DNA of 37,165 nt from an uncultured Acidimicrobiales bacterium (GCA_937976305.1 CALJSB010000093.1:1-37165); one strand, 5' to 3'. Positions 23,722-32,413 are shown, counted from the stretch's first letter. Notes: generated by a model from the letters alone, not told the origin. Made by a program: numbers and translations.

Positions 23722-24093
23722 ATGAGTGATGATCGTCGGAAACGAGATCTAGAGCTTCTCATGAAGTCGCACAAGGCGATGGAAGCGGAGCAACTCAATT
23801 CAGGATCATCGGCTGACGCCCCGGCTGCTGCTGACGAGTCCGGTGACGACGACGTCGTGATGTACCGCGGACGTCCCGTGCGCCGGGGCGGAAACGGACC
23901 ACGGGTTCCAGGAGCGGGTAGTGTTGGCGGTGCGACCGGCTACCGCGGGGCCGGCACCTCGAGCGGTAAGCAAGGGAAGGGCACGCCGGACATCAAGGCG
24001 GTCCTCAAGCGCCTCGACGAGCTGCACCGAGAAGGCTTGATCACCAAGTCCGAATACAACAAGAAGCGCCTCCAGATCCTCGACCGGCTCTAG
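23722..24093 (+). CDS. Small protein with C-terminal SHOCT-like helix pair
   Basis: A 123-residue soluble protein. The N-terminus is charged and helical (DDRRKRDLELLMKSHKAMEA), then an acidic stretch, a Gly/Arg-rich disordered middle (about 50-85), and a C-terminal SHOCT-like module: IKAVLKRLDELHREGLITK followed by SEYNKKRLQILDRL. SHOCT modules often sit at protein ends and are thought to mediate oligomerisation or membrane/nucleic-acid contacts. The ATG at 23722 is chosen by the charged start; the longer open frame to 23620 would run through the RNA-like element. It lies between amt and the signalling island on the same strand. Function unknown. Confidence 0.7.
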   Translation: MSDDRRKRDLELLMKSHKAMEAEQLNSGSSADAPAAADESGDDDVVMYRGRPVRRGGNGPRVPGAGSVGGATGYRGAGTSSGKQGKGTPDIKAVLKRLDELHREGLITKSEYNKKRLQILDRL

Positions 24094-24181
24094 CCCAGCA
24101 GGACGTCGCAGCCGGCCTCCAAATGAGGGATTGCTGCCCCAAGGTGGTTCAAGTCTGTTGTTGGTAGTCCGATAGGACTTC

Positions 24182-25552
24182 ATGACGACGCACCATGTTG
24201 ACCCGATTCGTGCTTCGAGCGGTCTTCGGCGACTTCGTGCCGGCCTCCCGATCGATGCGGGCGAAGCGCAGCACGTTGGTCCGACCGATCCGCAGACTCG
24301 CGACCAGTTCGTCGCTGCGCTCGATGAGGCGATCCAGAGTGCGCTGAATGAAGAGCGCACCGTGCTCGTCATGCGCATCTCGATCCGCCCTGTTCCCGGC
24401 GGTGATGCCGACGATCGAGGCCGGCTCGATCCTGGCGTCAAGCAGCGCCTCACGAAGGCTGACACCGGCGTCGTCGCCTTCTCAGTTGGTCCGGACGAGA
24501 TCGTTGCGTTTGTTCCCGCGCTGCGTCGTCGTTCTGACGGTGAAGAGACTGTCGCTCTCACGGTGCAGGCACTCACTGAGGCCCTGCCTCTTGAAGGGCT
24601 GCCGCACTACCTCTCGCCGCGGGTCGGCGCTGCACTGCTCGATCGCGAGAACCCGTCGGCCGAGACGCTGCTCGAAGGCACCCGGCTCGCGTTGGCCGAA
24701 GCCGATCGCTCGAACCCGGGGATGATGTTCCACCCCTATCAGCGGGTTCGACACGAACGTCACTCCGAGATGGAGACCGAGCTGCGCGCCGCCGTGCTGC
24801 GCAACGAGACCTCCGTGGCCTTCCAGCCGGTCGTTCACATGGCCAGCGGTCGCATCATCGCGATGGAAGCGTTTGCCCGCTGGTTCCGGGAAGGCAAGGG
24901 ACAGGTTCCGACCATCGACTTCATTCGCAGTGCGGAAGAACTCGGCGTGATGCACCAGCTCGGAAGACAGGTGCTCGAGAAGGCGCTGTTCCAAACCGCT
25001 GACTGGGTCGACTCAGGCCTGGTCGAAGATGTCACCCTGTGGCTGAACGTATCGCCAACCGAAATTCTGCACCCCGAATTCTCCAAGATGGTGGGTGACG
25101 CGATCTCGGTGAACGATCGTGTTCGCATCGGCATCGAGCTGAGCCCAATGCCACCCAATGATGACCGCCATATCGCAACCGTGATTCGGTCGCTCGTTGC
25201 TCGTGGCGCTCGTGCCTCGATTGGCGACTTCGGCATTGGCTACATCGATCTGTCGATGTTGCATCAGATGCCGTTCGACTCGGTCACGCTCGATCGGTCA
25301 CTGATTCGTCAAATTGCGTCGAACGACCAGGCTGCCGACCTCGTCAAGATCCTCATTGATCTGGCGACCCGGCTCGACCTGGCCAGCAACGCTTCGGGGA
25401 TCGAGACCAAAGAGCAGGCCGACATGCTCGTCAAGATGGGATGCAGCAGCGGCCAAGGATATTTCATGGCTCGGCCGCTGTTGGCAGACGAAATGACCGA
25501 CTTGCTCACCGAGCACAAAAGTGCCGGTTCGTCGCTCCTGTCGAACACCTGA
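24182..25552 (+). CDS. Degenerate GGDEF + degenerate EAL protein
   Basis: A 456-residue protein without membrane helices. Residues about 40-190 resemble a GGDEF fold in which the signature has become VGPDEIVAF (about 101-109). The C-terminal EAL domain keeps some ligands (MEAF at 228, LNVSP, IELS, QGY) but has lost others: DDFG is GDFG (348), the KIDRSF lysine is Thr (VTLDRSL) and EGIET is SGIET (405). By family knowledge these losses should abolish both cyclase and phosphodiesterase activity, so it is probably a cyclic-di-GMP receptor or a protein-interaction regulator. It lies just upstream of the conservon genes on the same strand, 123 nt away. The start ATG has only AGGA, 4 nt upstream. 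Confidence 0.85.
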   Translation: MTTHHVDPIRASSGLRRLRAGLPIDAGEAQHVGPTDPQTRDQFVAALDEAIQSALNEERTVLVMRISIRPVPGGDADDRGRLDPGVKQRLTKADTGVVAFSVGPDEIVAFVPALRRRSDGEETVALTVQALTEALPLEGLPHYLSPRVGAALLDRENPSAETLLEGTRLALAEADRSNPGMMFHPYQRVRHERHSEMETELRAAVLRNETSVAFQPVVHMASGRIIAMEAFARWFREGKGQVPTIDFIRSAEELGVMHQLGRQVLEKALFQTADWVDSGLVEDVTLWLNVSPTEILHPEFSKMVGDAISVNDRVRIGIELSPMPPNDDRHIATVIRSLVARGARASIGDFGIGYIDLSMLHQMPFDSVTLDRSLIRQIASNDQAADLVKILIDLATRLDLASNASGIETKEQADMLVKMGCSSGQGYFMARPLLADEMTDLLTEHKSAGSSLLSNT

Positions 25553-25675
25553 GCGCGTCACGGTGCCTGCCGCCGAATGAAAACGGGCGAATTTGCTCAA
25601 CTCGCCGCCCTCGATGTCGATCTCTCTCAGTGAGGGTTGCTCCGACAGGCAAGGCCTCATAGGAAAGGTGAGCCA

Positions 25676-28267
25676 GTGAGAATTCGATCCAAGCTTCTGT
25701 TGATGATGGCCATTCCGTTGGCGGCCCTCCTCGTCGTCGCGGCCTTCGGCTTTCGCCAGCAGGCCGGGCGCTCAGATGATGCCGGAGAATCGGTCGACCT
25801 GATCGAGACGGTGCAGGCCTACAACGAGGCGGCTATCGCCGTGGGATTTGAGCGACTTGCTCAGCTCGATGCGGAGGGTTCTGTCTCTGTTGCTGAGGCT
25901 CGCCAGCGCACCGACGCTGCGATCGAGGAGCTGAACAGGCTCGGTCGAATCCATGGCGATGCGGACACCGCACAGCGCGCCGTCGATTTCGAAGCTGCGG
26001 TCAACGCAGCCCGAGAGGCCCGCATCGGTACTGCAGCCGGTGGCGACTTCGAAGCGACGAGACCTGACCTGGTTGCCGCATACGAAACCGCAGTATGGAC
26101 CGTCGTCGGTCTCGACCTTGAGGCCTCCGACTTTCCGACTCCCGAAGCCTTCAACCTCGCCGGAACCGACTCCTTCTTCATGGAGGGTGTCGCCATGCGG
26201 GAGCAGGCGTGGTTCAACTACCTCGTCGAGACTCGTTCTACTCCCGAAGTCGATCCGTTGATGACGACATCTGCCTTCGCCATGGCGAACGGCACGATCA
26301 CGCACTCTGCACTCGTCGCTCCCGACGATGTCGGCACCGAAATCAACCTTCTCGCCAGCAGCAGCGCAGGCCGTGACCTGGCCCAGCTCGAGACACTTCT
26401 CAACGACGGACTCGAATTCGGCATCAACGACCGTGTCAACACGCCAGAGGTTCTGGCAGCCCTTCTGGCGAGCCGTAATGAATGGTCGGCTCAGGTGACT
26501 GAACGTCAGATCGAACTGCTCGACTTGGTGGAAGAAGAGGGCGCCGAATCGTCTGACCTGCAGTCGTTGTTCACCTTGGCCGCCATCCTCGGGTTCTTCG
26601 TTCTCGGCGGCTTGATCTTCGTGATCTACCGATCGATCAACCTTCCGCTGACTCGCCTTCTCGGTCGTGCAGAAGAGGTTGCCAACGAAGACCTTCCTGG
26701 CTTGGTGGAGACGCTCCGATCGACCGACGTTCCCGAAGAACTGCCGACCCCGCGCCCCATCAAGACCGATTCGGCTGATGAGATCGGCGATCTCGTCGGT
26801 GCATTCAACCGTGTGCAGGCCACCGCCTATGACCTCGCTACCGAGCAGGCCCTTGGCCGACGCAACGTGGCCGAGATGTTCGTCAACCTCGGTCGTCGCA
26901 ACCAGCAGCTGCTCCAGCGAATCATTGCCAAGCTGACCCAGCTCGAGAACGAAGAAGAAGATCCCGACAAGCTGCGTGACCTGTTCGAGCTCGACAACGT
27001 TGTGACTCGAATGCGTCGTAACGCTGAGTCCTTGCTCGTGCTCGCCGGCTCGTCGACACCTCGTCAGTGGTCAAAGCCCGTTTCGATCGAGAACACGGTT
27101 CGTGCCGCTCTCGGTGAGGTCGAGGGTTACGAACGAGTCGACATTGCTGCTTTGGCCGACGCTGAGCTCCGAGGCACCGTCGTTGCCGACATCGCCCACT
27201 TGCTTGCTGAGCTGCTCGAAAACGCACTCAACTTCTCTGACCCGAGCACCAACGTGCTGGTAAGCGGCCACGCCGAAAACGGTGGTTACTTGGTTTCAAT
27301 CTTCGACCAGGGCATCGGTATGAGCCCCGAAGAGATCGAAGACAACAACCTTCGCATCACCGACCCGCCTCCGCTCGATCAGGCCCCCACCCGCTTCCTC
27401 GGCCTGTTCGTGGTTGGTCGTCTTGCCGACCGGCACGACATCAGGGTTCGCCTCGTCGAGGCACCTGGCCGTGGTGTCATGGCTCGTGTCGAGCTCCCAG
27501 GTTCGCTCCTCGCATCGGCCGATGCCGACAGTGGTGAGGGCGTACCCGAGATCGAGGCTCGCGTCGCCGAAGTCGGTGCTGCCGCAGCCGCCGAGTCAAG
27601 CCCTCTCGACGAGGTCCACGACCTCGATGAAGAGATGGAAAAGCTCGCCTCTGGCGAACTGATCGAAGACGACACGCTGCTCACCGAAGGCGACGTCTTC
27701 GCAGACGAAGCCGCTGATGGTCAGAGTGATCTCAGCTCCAAACTGGACGAAGCGAGCCAGCACGACGAGGCACCTGTTTCTAACGATGAGCTGCCGACGT
27801 TGCCGACCCGCGGCGAAGCAGTGCAAGACGCTAACGATGAGCTGCCGACGCTGCCGACCCGTGGCGATGCAGCGCAAGACGCTGGTGACGAACTCCCGAC
27901 GCTTCCCACTCGAGGTGGCGTCACGGAGACCCCGGCGCTTCCCGACTTGCCATCCCGACCTGCCGCTGCATCAACCGCGCCGACAGCTCCGGCCGCAGTG
28001 GTCGATGCCGCTCCGGCAGTCGCTGATGCTGCCCCGGCCCTCACCGATGGCCTCCCGACTCGTAGTCGGGGAGAAGCATTCGATGGCGAGCAGGCTGCGC
28101 CCGCTCGTCGCAAAGAAGACGCACCCGCTCCGGCACCCGAGTCAGCAGACCCCGATGCCAAAGCAGGACAGTTCTCGTCTCTCATGTCGGCCTTCAGCTC
28201 GGGTGTGTCCCGTGGCCTCGAAAGCGTCGATGAGGACGGACCCGGCAACAACCAAGTTGAGGATTGA
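25676..28267 (+). CDS. Conservon sensor histidine-kinase-like protein (CvnA-type)
   Basis: An 863-residue membrane sensor. One N-terminal helix (about 7-24), an external sensing region (about 30-295), a second helix (FTLAAILGFFVLGGLIFVIY, about 298-318), a HAMP-like segment, a helical dimerisation region with MRRNAESLLVLAG, and a GHKL ATPase with ELLENALNFSDPS (N box) and DQGIGMS (G1, Asp 544). Relatives in Streptomyces usually read LDHLATRMRR in the dimer region; here it is LDNVVTRMRR (Asn 441), so a candidate phospho-acceptor His is missing. The disordered C-terminus has three DELPTLPTRG repeats. GTG start at 25676, with AAGG upstream. It heads a four-gene operon; in known conservons this protein scaffolds the GTPase switch. 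Confidence 0.88.
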   Translation: MRIRSKLLLMMAIPLAALLVVAAFGFRQQAGRSDDAGESVDLIETVQAYNEAAIAVGFERLAQLDAEGSVSVAEARQRTDAAIEELNRLGRIHGDADTAQRAVDFEAAVNAAREARIGTAAGGDFEATRPDLVAAYETAVWTVVGLDLEASDFPTPEAFNLAGTDSFFMEGVAMREQAWFNYLVETRSTPEVDPLMTTSAFAMANGTITHSALVAPDDVGTEINLLASSSAGRDLAQLETLLNDGLEFGINDRVNTPEVLAALLASRNEWSAQVTERQIELLDLVEEEGAESSDLQSLFTLAAILGFFVLGGLIFVIYRSINLPLTRLLGRAEEVANEDLPGLVETLRSTDVPEELPTPRPIKTDSADEIGDLVGAFNRVQATAYDLATEQALGRRNVAEMFVNLGRRNQQLLQRIIAKLTQLENEEEDPDKLRDLFELDNVVTRMRRNAESLLVLAGSSTPRQWSKPVSIENTVRAALGEVEGYERVDIAALADAELRGTVVADIAHLLAELLENALNFSDPSTNVLVSGHAENGGYLVSIFDQGIGMSPEEIEDNNLRITDPPPLDQAPTRFLGLFVVGRLADRHDIRVRLVEAPGRGVMARVELPGSLLASADADSGEGVPEIEARVAEVGAAAAAESSPLDEVHDLDEEMEKLASGELIEDDTLLTEGDVFADEAADGQSDLSSKLDEASQHDEAPVSNDELPTLPTRGEAVQDANDELPTLPTRGDAAQDAGDELPTLPTRGGVTETPALPDLPSRPAAASTAPTAPAAVVDAAPAVADAAPALTDGLPTRSRGEAFDGEQAAPARRKEDAPAPAPESADPDAKAGQFSSLMSAFSSGVSRGLESVDEDGPGNNQVED
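27782..27922. repeat. Two and a half 51-bp repeats in the CvnA C-terminus
   Basis: Units 27782-27832 and 27833-27883 are nearly identical at the DNA level; a third, diverged partial unit begins at 27884. Each encodes DELPTLPTRG plus a short acidic spacer ending in QDA. The third has different codons, so the first two look like a recent duplication. Confidence 0.8.
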
Positions 28268-28272
28268 GAAAA

Positions 28273-28686
28273 ATGACAAGCGGAACAGACCAATTTGCGT
28301 TCCTTCTAAACAACTTTGTTGCTGAGACCACCGGTGTTGATGACGCCGTCGCCGTCTCGGCCGATGGCATCAAGCTTGCGGCCTCTGACGGTCTTCCGTC
28401 AGCGACGGCTGACCAGTTCGGTGCGATCACCTCAGGACTTGCGAGCCTGACTCTCGGTGCGGCTCGATGCTTCGCCGAAGACTCAGTGCAGCGCGTCGTG
28501 ATCGAAATGGATCGCAGCTATCTGCTCATCGCCAACATCGCGCACGGCTCTGTGCTCGGCGTGGTGGCTCGCAAGGATTCCGACATCGGTTTCGTTGCGT
28601 ACGAGATGACCATCTTTGCTGAGAGAGCTGGCCGGGTGCTCACACCCGAGCTGATCTCAGAGCTCAAGAACACCCTGGCAATCTGA
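28273..28686 (+). CDS. Roadblock/LC7 domain protein (CvnB-type)
   Basis: A 137-residue single-domain Roadblock/LC7 protein: DQFAFLLNNFVAETTGVDDAVAVSADGIKLA at the N-terminus, ADQFGAITSGLASLTLGAARCF in the central helix and YLLIANIAHGSVLGVVA on the last strand. Roadblock proteins dimerise and act as regulators (GAP or scaffold) for the small GTPase encoded nearby. The ATG at 28273 is 5 nt after the cvnA-type stop, with GAGG inside the end of the upstream gene. Second gene of the operon; cytoplasmic and membrane-associated through the sensor. Confidence 0.93.
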   Translation: MTSGTDQFAFLLNNFVAETTGVDDAVAVSADGIKLAASDGLPSATADQFGAITSGLASLTLGAARCFAEDSVQRVVIEMDRSYLLIANIAHGSVLGVVARKDSDIGFVAYEMTIFAERAGRVLTPELISELKNTLAI

Positions 28687-28722
28687 GATCTGTTTTCTGC
28701 CACGAGAGGGTGGTGACACACG

Positions 28723-29082
28723 ATGGCGAATGAAGAACAACAATTCGAAGACGAGAACTCGTTCATCAGGCCGTTCCTTGTGACCTCGGGCCGAACCAAG
28801 AGTTCGGTCGAGACCAAGCTCGAGACGCTCGTGCAGCGAGTCGAGAACGCCGATGGTTCGATGCTTCGATTCGAAGCTGCTCGCATCTTTGAAATGAGCA
28901 AGAACTCGATCTCGATCGCTGAGCTGTCCGCTCACCTTGGCATGCCGTCCGGCGTCGTCCGGGTTGCGGTCGGAGACCTCATCGAATCCGGTCAACTTCG
29001 GGCCCACCGAACCGTTACCAACGAATCCACCAACGACATCGAACTGATCAGCCGTCTCATGGCTGGCGTGCGGAGGCTGTAG
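28723..29082 (+). CDS. DUF742 protein (CvnC-type)
   Basis: A 119-residue DUF742 protein. It opens with SFIRPFLVTSGRTKS, matching the RPY..T.GRT start of the family, and carries a winged-helix-like region with FEMSKNSISIAELSAHLGMPSGVVRVAVGDLIESGQL. The family always accompanies the Roadblock and GTPase genes in conservons and probably contacts the sensor or GTPase. The stop is 4 nt before the GTPase start. Third gene of the operon. Confidence 0.93.
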   Translation: MANEEQQFEDENSFIRPFLVTSGRTKSSVETKLETLVQRVENADGSMLRFEAARIFEMSKNSISIAELSAHLGMPSGVVRVAVGDLIESGQLRAHRTVTNESTNDIELISRLMAGVRRL

Positions 29083-29086
29083 AACC

Positions 29087-29665
29087 ATGGCTGACAACGA
29101 AAACAACCCAGTATCAGCAAAGTTCGTCGTCGCCGGCGGATTCGGCGTGGGCAAGACAACCTTCGTCGGTTCTGTCTCGGAGATCGATCCACTTCGTACC
29201 GAAGCATCGATGACCAGTGCCAGTGTTGGCATTGACGACACCAGCAAGGTCAAGACCAAGACAACCACCACGGTGGCCATGGACTTCGGTCGAATCACGA
29301 TCGACAACGATCTGGTGCTTTATCTGTTCGGTACGCCCGGTCAGGATCGCTTCGGCTTCATGTGGGATGACCTGATCGCAGGTGCCCTTGGTGCCATCGT
29401 GCTGGTTGACTCCCGCCGCTTGGCAGACTGCTTCTACGCCGTCGACTACTTCGAGGCAAAGGGCATTCCGTTCGTGGTCGCTGTCAACCAGTTCGACGGC
29501 GAACTCGCACACGATCTCGAGGACGTCCGCAAAGCCTTGCAGCTCAAGGAAGAGACGCTCGTCGTTTCGTGCGACGCACGTGAACGGGAGTCGGTCAAGG
29601 TCTCGCTGATCTCGCTGATCGAAGTGATCTTGACTCGGATGTCGCAAGAGGCAGTCACGAGCTGA
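29087..29665 (+). CDS. Conservon small GTPase (CvnD-type)
   Basis: A 192-residue P-loop GTPase. It has the Walker A GGFGVGKTTF (residues 17-26), switch residues TTTVAMDFGRI, the G3 motif GTPGQDRF and the G4 motif NQFD in place of NKxD, all typical of the conservon/MglA-like branch. It is the output switch of the module and is expected to cycle with the Roadblock protein at the membrane. Last gene of the operon: a strong hairpin terminator follows within 30 nt. No cytochrome P450 (cvnE) follows, unlike several Streptomyces conservons. Confidence 0.93.
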   Translation: MADNENNPVSAKFVVAGGFGVGKTTFVGSVSEIDPLRTEASMTSASVGIDDTSKVKTKTTTTVAMDFGRITIDNDLVLYLFGTPGQDRFGFMWDDLIAGALGAIVLVDSRRLADCFYAVDYFEAKGIPFVVAVNQFDGELAHDLEDVRKALQLKEETLVVSCDARERESVKVSLISLIEVILTRMSQEAVTS

Positions 29666-29692
29666 CGTCGGCAAGAACAAACACAAGAACGA

Positions 29693-29735
29693 GAAACTGC
29701 GAGCGCAACTGATTGGTCAGGGCGCTCGCAGTTTC
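29693..29735 (+). terminator. Strong hairpin ending the conservon operon
   Basis: Perfect 14-bp stem GAAACTGCGAGCGC (29693-29706) with GCGCTCGCAGTTTC (29722-29735). The 15-nt loop itself holds CTGA/TCAG, extending the helix. It lies 27 nt after the GTPase stop. Confidence 0.85.
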
Positions 29736-29773
29736 GCGTCTGGCCCCGTCGCTCACTTCGTTCGCTAACGGCC

Positions 29774-29794
29774 TTTCGGCGCTGGGCGCCGAAA
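29774..29794 (-). terminator. Hairpin downstream of the GGDEF-EAL gene
   Basis: Perfect 9-bp stem TTTCGGCGC (29774-29782) and GCGCCGAAA (29786-29794) with a 3-nt loop, 50 nt past the stop of the convergent minus-strand gene. Confidence 0.6.
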
Positions 29795-29843
29795 CGCCAC
29801 CGCGTCGCCCGCGTGAAGTGTTTGTACCCCTATGGGGTGTCGT

Positions 29844-31829
29844 CTAGGCGCGGAAGGCTCGTGAAGCGAGGAGCTGATCGAGATCGTTTCGGCTGACGGG
29901 CTGGTGATAGAGGTAGCCCTGGGCCAAGCGGCCGCCGAGCTCGACGATCACGTCTGCCTGCTCCTGAGTCTCGATGCCTTCGATCACCACAGACAAGTCG
30001 AGCGCTTCAGCCAGGTGCATCACTGCCGAAACGACGCTTCGCGTCACCTTGTCGGTGTGAATATTGGTGACGAAGCTGCGGTCGATCTTGACCGAGTCGA
30101 TCGGGAGCTGTTGGAGATAGGAGAGCGACGAATAGCCGGTTCCGAAGTCGTCGACGGCGATGCGTGCGCCCAACCCCCGGATCGCATTCAAGACCGGGAT
30201 GGTGGCTTCCATGTTGCTCAGCACTGCCGACTCGGTGAGTTCGACCGTGAGCTTGCTCGGCGTCAGATTGTTGACCTCGAGCGCTCGCTCGACGGCATCA
30301 ACAAAGGTCCGGGAAGCAATTTGGCCTGCCGTTGCGTTGACGGCGACGGTCACGTCGGTGCCGGCGTTGATCAATTGCGCGATTTCAGATGTTGCCACTT
30401 GGAGCACCCGGTCGCCGATGTCGCCAACCAACCCGGCGTCTGCGGCGATCTCGAGGAACTCGCCGGGTTGCCGGAGCTGACCGTTGACGTCGCGCCAGCG
30501 CACCAATGCCTCGACACCAACGACCTCTGTCGTGGGGAGCTCGACGACGGGTTGGTAAAACACTTCGAAGCGGTTTTCGGCCAGGGCCCTGATGAGGCCA
30601 GCCTCGATGTCGAAACGGCGATCAAGGGTCTGTTGGAGGGCAGCGTCGTGGACAACGTACTGGCCTCGACAATTGTCCTTCGCGTAGTACGCACCCGTGT
30701 CTGCTTCGCCCAGCAGGGCCGTTGCGTCCGTCTCCGTGCCTTCTCGGGCGACAGCAATGCCGACGCTCATACCGACGCGAACCGAACGACCCTGAATCAT
30801 GAAAGGACGATCGATCACGTCAAGCATGCGGGCGGCGACGATTGCTGCAGAGTCTTCGTCAGCATCGGCTAACACCACGACGAACTCGTCACCACCGAGA
30901 CGGCCAACCGTTGCTTCGTTGTGTCGGACCGATGATCGCGCCACGTCCAGAAGACGTTGGGCAAGCATCGTCAAGAGACGGTCTCCAGCACGATGGCCGA
31001 GGCTGTCGTTGACGACCTTGAAACGGTCCAGGTCGCAGAAGAGCACAGCAGGAAGCCGGCCCGCGTCGAGGTGATCGGTGATCGTCCGCACGAGGTTGGC
31101 TCGGTTCGCGAGGCCAGTAAGCCCGTCGTGGAACGCCATGCGCTCCAACTCATCGTTGAGCTTCCGTTCGGCGGTGATATCGCGGCCGACGGCAAAGAGC
31201 AGCCTCGAGTTGAGGTCGAGCGAGAGCGACCACTGGACAGCTGCTCGTGAACCGTCAGCGGCGTCCATGCGCAGCATTGTCTGGCAGGTCCCGGTGCTGC
31301 GAAGAGCTGATTCGATCTCGGCAGCCGTTGTCTCGTTGTTATCCGAAACGAGCGCCCAGAAGTTGGTTGCCGGCGTTGGGTGAGAAACGTCGCTTGTCGA
31401 TACAGCAAGTGATCGACCGAGCAGGCTTTCCCACTCTTTGTTGGCTTCGACGATGGCTCCGTCGGCTCGGCACACAACAAAGATCACGCCTTCGGTCCCG
31501 AAGAACTGGCGCAGGAGGTGATCTCGCACGTCTTCTTGCTGAACGGGGAGGTCGCTTGTGAGCGAAGGCGTGTCGTCGCTGGCGGTGACCAGGTAGTAGT
31601 TCGAGCTGTAGTCGAGTGCCTTTGCGGCCCAACCGTCGGGCAGTTGTGCCGTCTGCGTCGCTCCACCAGACGGCAAGAGCGACGGTGTCGAAACGGCCTT
31701 GAGGGCTGCTGCACCGGCAGGGTTCGCCTCGATGAGCTGGCCGGTCGCCGAAACGATCATCGCCGGTTGGTCAACGGTATGGACGAAAATCGCCCACATT
31801 TCTTCCGCGAAAGACCTTTCCCTACTCAC
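29844..31829 (-). CDS. PAS-PAS-GGDEF-EAL cyclic-di-GMP enzyme
   Basis: A 661-residue soluble protein. Two PAS-like regions (about 10-90 and 105-225, the second starting FFGTEGVIFVVCRADGAIVEAN) precede a diguanylate cyclase domain with an intact GGDEF (312-316) and a phosphodiesterase domain with all key motifs: EALVRW (440), VNATAGQ, ELTES, DDFGTGYSSL, VKIDRSF, EGIET and QGY. It can in principle both make and break cyclic-di-GMP, with the PAS input setting the balance. The GTG at 31829 has no clear ribosome-binding site; an ATG at 31799 is an alternative. It converges on the conservon operon and complements the inactive GGDEF/EAL protein on its other side. Confidence 0.93.
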   Translation of the reverse strand: MSRERSFAEEMWAIFVHTVDQPAMIVSATGQLIEANPAGAAALKAVSTPSLLPSGGATQTAQLPDGWAAKALDYSSNYYLVTASDDTPSLTSDLPVQQEDVRDHLLRQFFGTEGVIFVVCRADGAIVEANKEWESLLGRSLAVSTSDVSHPTPATNFWALVSDNNETTAAEIESALRSTGTCQTMLRMDAADGSRAAVQWSLSLDLNSRLLFAVGRDITAERKLNDELERMAFHDGLTGLANRANLVRTITDHLDAGRLPAVLFCDLDRFKVVNDSLGHRAGDRLLTMLAQRLLDVARSSVRHNEATVGRLGGDEFVVVLADADEDSAAIVAARMLDVIDRPFMIQGRSVRVGMSVGIAVAREGTETDATALLGEADTGAYYAKDNCRGQYVVHDAALQQTLDRRFDIEAGLIRALAENRFEVFYQPVVELPTTEVVGVEALVRWRDVNGQLRQPGEFLEIAADAGLVGDIGDRVLQVATSEIAQLINAGTDVTVAVNATAGQIASRTFVDAVERALEVNNLTPSKLTVELTESAVLSNMEATIPVLNAIRGLGARIAVDDFGTGYSSLSYLQQLPIDSVKIDRSFVTNIHTDKVTRSVVSAVMHLAEALDLSVVIEGIETQEQADVIVELGGRLAQGYLYHQPVSRNDLDQLLASRAFRA

Positions 31830-31981
31830 AAGAGTGTTTTCGACCCGAAGTTGGGTCCCCTTGAGTAGTCCCCGGGGGACGACGAAAGAACGGAAACGGC
31901 ATCGTCAGACAAGCATCAGAAAGGCGCCCCTGGGGCGGGTCAATTCCTCAAGTTCGTCGCTGCTGCGCCGATGGACACAGG

Positions 31982-32356
31982 ATGGCGACCGTGGCCCTAC
32001 ATCAATGGACGATTCCGTCTCCGCGAGGGCTGTGGTACCGCGGTGTTGTGCGGATCGACCACCTGCTTTTCGTCACGAGCGAGGTTGACTACACGACGAT
32101 GGAAGCCATCACGGCCGCCGTGCCGGGCGACCCGAAAGAACTGGTTGAGACCCTCATGGGGCACGGACGGTTCAATCGTCCAACCGCAGTGAAGATCGCT
32201 GACATCACAGGTCTTGATCGTGATGCCACCAAGGGTCTGCTGACCATCAAGACCGATGAGACGACGATCGAGCTGAAGGTCCCGAATCGGGAACGTCTCG
32301 ACGAGGTCGCAAAGCACGTTGCCGTGATCATCAAGCAGGCTCAGACCGTCGCCTGA
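31982..32356 (+). CDS. Small hypothetical protein
   Basis: At most 124 residues; start uncertain (ATG 31982, GTG 32048 or ATG 32099, giving 124, 102 or 85 residues). The first ATG has AGG immediately adjacent, too close for a normal site. The C-terminal part (AVKIADITGLDRDATKGLL, then KTDETTIELKVPNRERLDEV and an amphipathic last helix) looks like a compact alpha/beta domain. No family is recognised. The gene is divergent from the GGDEF-EAL gene and followed by a hairpin, so it is probably its own transcription unit. Confidence 0.6.
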   Translation: MATVALHQWTIPSPRGLWYRGVVRIDHLLFVTSEVDYTTMEAITAAVPGDPKELVETLMGHGRFNRPTAVKIADITGLDRDATKGLLTIKTDETTIELKVPNRERLDEVAKHVAVIIKQAQTVA

Positions 32357-32359
32357 CAC

Positions 32360-32380
32360 CTCAGCTGTCTGATCGCTGAG
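32360..32380 (+). terminator. Hairpin after the small hypothetical gene
   Basis: CTCAGC (32360-32365) and GCTGAG (32375-32380), 6-bp stem with a 9-nt loop, 3 nt after the stop codon. No T-tract. Confidence 0.45.
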
Positions 32381-32401
32381 ATCCTGAAGCCGAGGCCCAC
32401 G

Positions 32402-32407
32402 TAGACT
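32402..32407 (+). promoter_or_regulatory. Leaderless-type -10 box (TAGACT)
   Basis: TAGACT ends 6 nt before the ATG at 32414, identical spacing to 10977-10989 and 32911-32923, with no Shine-Dalgarno. Confidence 0.55.
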
Positions 32408-32413
32408 CGCCCC

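Noticed and set aside
29904..30872. 322-residue plus-strand frame
   Set aside because: Antisense shadow of the GGDEF-EAL gene, caused by high GC.
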